From Flavobacterium aquatile LMG 4008 = ATCC 11947 (lineage in GTDB: Bacteria; Bacteroidota; Bacteroidia; Flavobacteriales; Flavobacteriaceae): a stretch of 64,000 nucleotides of DNA. This document shows positions 61,403-64,000 of the stretch, piece after piece. Positions within the stretch are counted from its first letter, which is position 1; every line of letters begins with the position of its first letter. The stretch is taken from assembly GCF_000757385.1 (NCBI RefSeq), contig NZ_JRHH01000001.1, forward strand, positions 62,001 to 126,000, read 5' to 3'. The notes beneath the pieces were generated by a model. That model saw nothing but the letters and a program-made list of their open reading frames with translations. It searched no databases and was not told the origin of the DNA. A program made the position numbers and the translations under genes.

Positions 61403-62526
61403 TGAATATGAAGCATAAAACGGTTTTTATATTAGGTGCAGGATTTTCTATTGATGCAGGAGCTCCTCTTCAAAGTAATATTGTTGAGGAAATTTTTAAA
61501 TTAAATAGTTCAAAATCCTATTTATTCGATCAAAATAAAATTGAGCAGTTTAAATTATTTTTAAATGAAACAATGTATATCCAAGAAGATTTACACTCTA
61601 GTATTCCTTTAGAAGATATTTTTACTCCATTAGACAGATGTATTGCTGATAATATAAGTTTCAGAAATTTAGATGTAGTAAAAGTTAAAGAAATTAGAGA
61701 AATTGTATACTACTTAATTGGATTGACTTTGAAAGAGTTACTTACCCATAATGTAGAAAAAGAGTATATAAATAAATTTGCAAAGCATTTATTTGATAAT
61801 TGTATTGATAGAAAAGATTTAGGTTATAAAAATCCAGATACAGATAAAGTTGCAGTAATAAGTACAAATTGGGATATTTTACTGGATAATTCTTTAAATC
61901 AATTAATTAACAATTATATCCAACAAACACAAAAAAAAGCTGTAGTTGATTATTGTTGTCATATAAGTTCACATGATGAGCATAATCATAACATTAAACC
62001 AGGATTAGAAATATTAGGGCAAGGTGGTTTTAATATAAAATTATTAAAATTGCACGGCTCATATAACTGGCTACAATGCCCGAGATGTTTAAGAGTATAT
62101 ATCAACTTTAATGAAAAACTTGTTGTTAGTCAATTCAAACAAAAGGTAAAGTGTAGACATTGTCACTCAAATTTTGGTACTCATGACTCACATATTCTTA
62201 TTTCAAATTTAATAATGCCGACATTTTTAAAAGACTTTTCAAACCCACAATATAAATTAATTTGGCAAAATGCAGGTGTAGAATTGTCTGAGGCAACCAA
62301 AATTGTTTTTATAGGTTACTCACTACCCCAAGCGGATTTTGAAATGCGTCAACTTCTTTCTAGAATGATTAGAGAAGACGCTGAAATTGAAGTTGTAACA
62401 AGAGGTCCAAGTAATAAAAAATCTACGAAGGAATTAAAAGAAAGGTATGAAGTATTTTTTGGTAAAAGAAAACCAAAATTCTTTTACAGTGGAGTTAAGC
62501 ATTACATTAACAATAAATTAAAGTAA
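61402..62526 (+). CDS. SIR2-fold protein with zinc-ribbon insertion
   Basis: The 374-residue protein has the SIR2-like NAD-binding core: GAGFS at 12-16 with DAGAP after it, the catalytic-type asparagine N156 in STNWD, the histidine H218 in LHGS, and the late GYSLP at 305-309. A CPRC (226, 229) and CRHC (251, 254) pair forms a four-cysteine zinc module, placed after the HG motif as in true sirtuins. It is likely an NAD-cleaving defence protein or deacylase-like sensor. It lies between the channel gene and a second SIR2 gene, with 0-1 bp joints on both sides. Confidence 0.88.
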   Translation: MNMKHKTVFILGAGFSIDAGAPLQSNIVEEIFKLNSSKSYLFDQNKIEQFKLFLNETMYIQEDLHSSIPLEDIFTPLDRCIADNISFRNLDVVKVKEIREIVYYLIGLTLKELLTHNVEKEYINKFAKHLFDNCIDRKDLGYKNPDTDKVAVISTNWDILLDNSLNQLINNYIQQTQKKAVVDYCCHISSHDEHNHNIKPGLEILGQGGFNIKLLKLHGSYNWLQCPRCLRVYINFNEKLVVSQFKQKVKCRHCHSNFGTHDSHILISNLIMPTFLKDFSNPQYKLIWQNAGVELSEATKIVFIGYSLPQADFEMRQLLSRMIREDAEIEVVTRGPSNKKSTKELKERYEVFFGKRKPKFFYSGVKHYINNKLK

Positions 62527-63759
62527 ATGACTACAATATTAAAAAACATTAAAAAAACAATTGAAGTTGAAGGTGATTATTCAACCAAAAAAATAACTTC
62601 TTGTAAAATTAATGGAGAAACAATTAAAGATGGTGATCCTAAATTAGAAATTACTGGAAACAAATTGTCTTTAATTGAATATGTTGAAAAAGAAAAAAGA
62701 GATTTTTATGTTAATCTTCTTCAAAATCAATATAGTGAGATAGAAAATATTGTTATTCTATCTGGTGCAGGCTCATCAGTTGAAATTGGAAAAACAAATA
62801 AAGGTTTAATTATGTCTGGTTTATGGGATGACTTTGAAAAAGAAGATTCAGCATCTTTATCAAAATTAATAACAAAAACAGGGCATAATAAAGCAGAAAA
62901 AGATTTAGAAGCTTTATTGTCAAAATCTGGAATTTATAATATTGTGAATAACGATTCCTTAAAAGGCGAAATTGAAAAAGTTAAAGCGTTTATTGTTAAA
63001 AAATGTTCTATTGATTTACCTGATAATTCACCACATGGAAAATTTTTAAACAAAGTGACTTTAAGACCTCAAAAATATCCTCGAGTAAAACTTTTTACGC
63101 TAAATTATGATACATTATTTGAACAAGCTGCAAGCGAAGAAAAATTTACTGTAATTGATGGCTTTACATTTTCCAATCCTAGAGAATTTAATGGAAAGTA
63201 TTTTGATTATGACATTATAGAAACCAGACACAACAGACAAGATAAAAAAGATAGCACTATCTCAAAACTTTTTTATTTATTTAAAATGCATGGATCATTG
63301 GATTGGATAAAAATAGATAATCAAATAATCCAAAGCGACAAAGTCCCAACTAAAACAGAAGATAGGGTTATGATTTTTCCACAAGATAGCAAATATGAGC
63401 ATTCTTATGAGCAACCTTATTTTGAAATGATGGCACGTTTTCAACAATCTTTAAGAACTGAAAATACATTATTAATATCTATAGGTTTTAGTTTTGTTGA
63501 TAAACATATATCATCTGTAATATTAGAGTCTTTGAAACAAAATCCTTCGTTAAATGTTTTAGCATTTAGTTATCCTTCAGTTATACCAAATGGTAATGAA
63601 TATCAAAATGAGTTAAATACAATTGCTGAAAATTATAGCCACATTACTCTTGTAGCTGAAAAATTTGAAGATTTTGCAAAAGAATATCCTACAAACAAGG
63701 CTCATAAAAGAAATGATATCATTGAAGAAATTGCTAAAGCTTTAAAATCTAAAAAATAA
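62527..63759 (+). CDS. SIR2-fold protein of SIR2-HerA type
   Basis: The 410-residue protein has a ~70-residue N-terminal beta-rich extension, then the SIR2 core: GAGSS at 80-84, LNYD at 192-195 (N193), MHGS with H255 and SIGFSF at 318-323. There are no zinc cysteines. Size and position directly before a HerA gene match the NADase subunit of SIR2-HerA anti-phage systems, which depletes cellular NAD+ on infection. It joins its neighbours without intergenic bases (TAAATG at both ends). Confidence 0.88.
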   Translation: MTTILKNIKKTIEVEGDYSTKKITSCKINGETIKDGDPKLEITGNKLSLIEYVEKEKRDFYVNLLQNQYSEIENIVILSGAGSSVEIGKTNKGLIMSGLWDDFEKEDSASLSKLITKTGHNKAEKDLEALLSKSGIYNIVNNDSLKGEIEKVKAFIVKKCSIDLPDNSPHGKFLNKVTLRPQKYPRVKLFTLNYDTLFEQAASEEKFTVIDGFTFSNPREFNGKYFDYDIIETRHNRQDKKDSTISKLFYLFKMHGSLDWIKIDNQIIQSDKVPTKTEDRVMIFPQDSKYEHSYEQPYFEMMARFQQSLRTENTLLISIGFSFVDKHISSVILESLKQNPSLNVLAFSYPSVIPNGNEYQNELNTIAENYSHITLVAEKFEDFAKEYPTNKAHKRNDIIEEIAKALKSKK

Positions 63760-64000
63760 ATGAATCCATATTCAGAAAGTAGATTTATCGGTTTTGTTTC
63801 AATGGTTTCTCCATTACAAACAAGAGTTCATTTTCCTTCATCTGTATTATTAAAGAAATTTTTTAATGCAGACAAAGGCTATCATGCAATTACAGGTAAA
63901 TACGTTATTATAGAAGGAACTGGTGTAGGATTTTTGGGAAAAATAACAGAAATTTCTCTGCCTGAAAAAGAAAGGTTAGAGTTAACAGAAGCTAAATTTG
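63760..64000 (+). CDS. HerA-type ATPase, N-terminal HAS-barrel (cut by window end)
   Basis: Eighty codons are visible from the ATG at 63760, one base after the SIR2 gene stop. The sequence (SRFIGFVSMVSPLQTRVHF, KYVIIEGTGVGFLGKITEISL) fits the HAS-barrel that opens HerA/FtsK-like hexameric ATPases. The Walker motifs would lie beyond the window. In SIR2-HerA systems the HerA hexamer assembles with SIR2 subunits into a large complex. The call rests on the short barrel and context. Confidence 0.7.
   Translation, partial: MNPYSESRFIGFVSMVSPLQTRVHFPSSVLLKKFFNADKGYHAITGKYVIIEGTGVGFLGKITEISLPEKERLELTEAKF

Noticed and set aside
61402..64000. Thoeris or DSR-type assignment for the SIR2 genes
   Set aside because: No TIR-domain protein is present, the SIR2 proteins are short without the large helical C-terminal part of DSR proteins, and a HAS-barrel gene follows.

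Overview
The window comes from the chromosome of an AT-rich Flavobacteriaceae bacterium, most likely Flavobacterium or a close relative. The evidence is the gliding genes gldB and gldC, a Bacteroidetes-type division and cell-wall cluster, promoters with the TAnnTTTG -7 element in place of an E. coli -10 box, and many Bacteroidetes protein families. No rRNA, CRISPR array or complete insertion sequence is visible.

Layout. Positions 1-18000 hold: the 3' part of an M16 peptidase; a methyltransferase; a GxxExxY gene framed by inverted repeats; map; a CoA-transferase/hydrolase; a minus-strand export operon (TerC-like protein, TetR regulator, ABC protein, HlyD adaptor, TolC) with a palindrome overlapping its promoter; gpmI; a DUF5916-type outer-membrane protein; two convergent overlapping L,D-transpeptidases; and a GNAT enzyme. 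From 18100 to 32200 come tRNA-Gly, pepE, envelope genes (two CarboxypepD_reg-like paralogues, an M1 peptidase, a TatA-like protein, PAP2, a META lipoprotein, a phospholipase A1), an O-methyltransferase, rlmN, a polyprenyl synthase and an ECF-sigma operon. From 32280 to 38900 come dnaG, a NarL-type regulator, nadE, gldB-gldC, engB and a hydrolase. Positions 39178-55511 are the division and cell-wall cluster mraZ-rsmH-ftsL-ftsI-murE-mraY-murD-ftsW-murG-murC-ftsQ-ftsA-ftsZ, preceded by GTGG boxes that look like the MraZ operator, and followed by a YqeY-like gene and tRNA-Arg(TCG).

The region right of tRNA-Arg looks like a genomic island. It has small HTH, winged-helix and DnaC-like genes of mobile-element type, then about 1 kb of very AT-rich non-coding DNA, then a tightly packed operon that runs off the right edge: a K+-channel-like membrane protein, a SIR2-fold protein with a four-cysteine zinc-ribbon-like insertion, a second SIR2-fold protein, and the start of a HerA/HAS-barrel ATPase. 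SIR2 plus HerA is a known NAD-depleting anti-phage pair. The added channel gene and second, zinc-binding SIR2 gene make this the best candidate for an undescribed defence system.

A dispersed repeat of about 80-110 bp occurs five times. It has conserved ends and a central hairpin whose sequence differs in every copy, and four copies lie just downstream of genes. Other short REP-like hairpins and a duplicated tRNA-Gly 3' end are also present.
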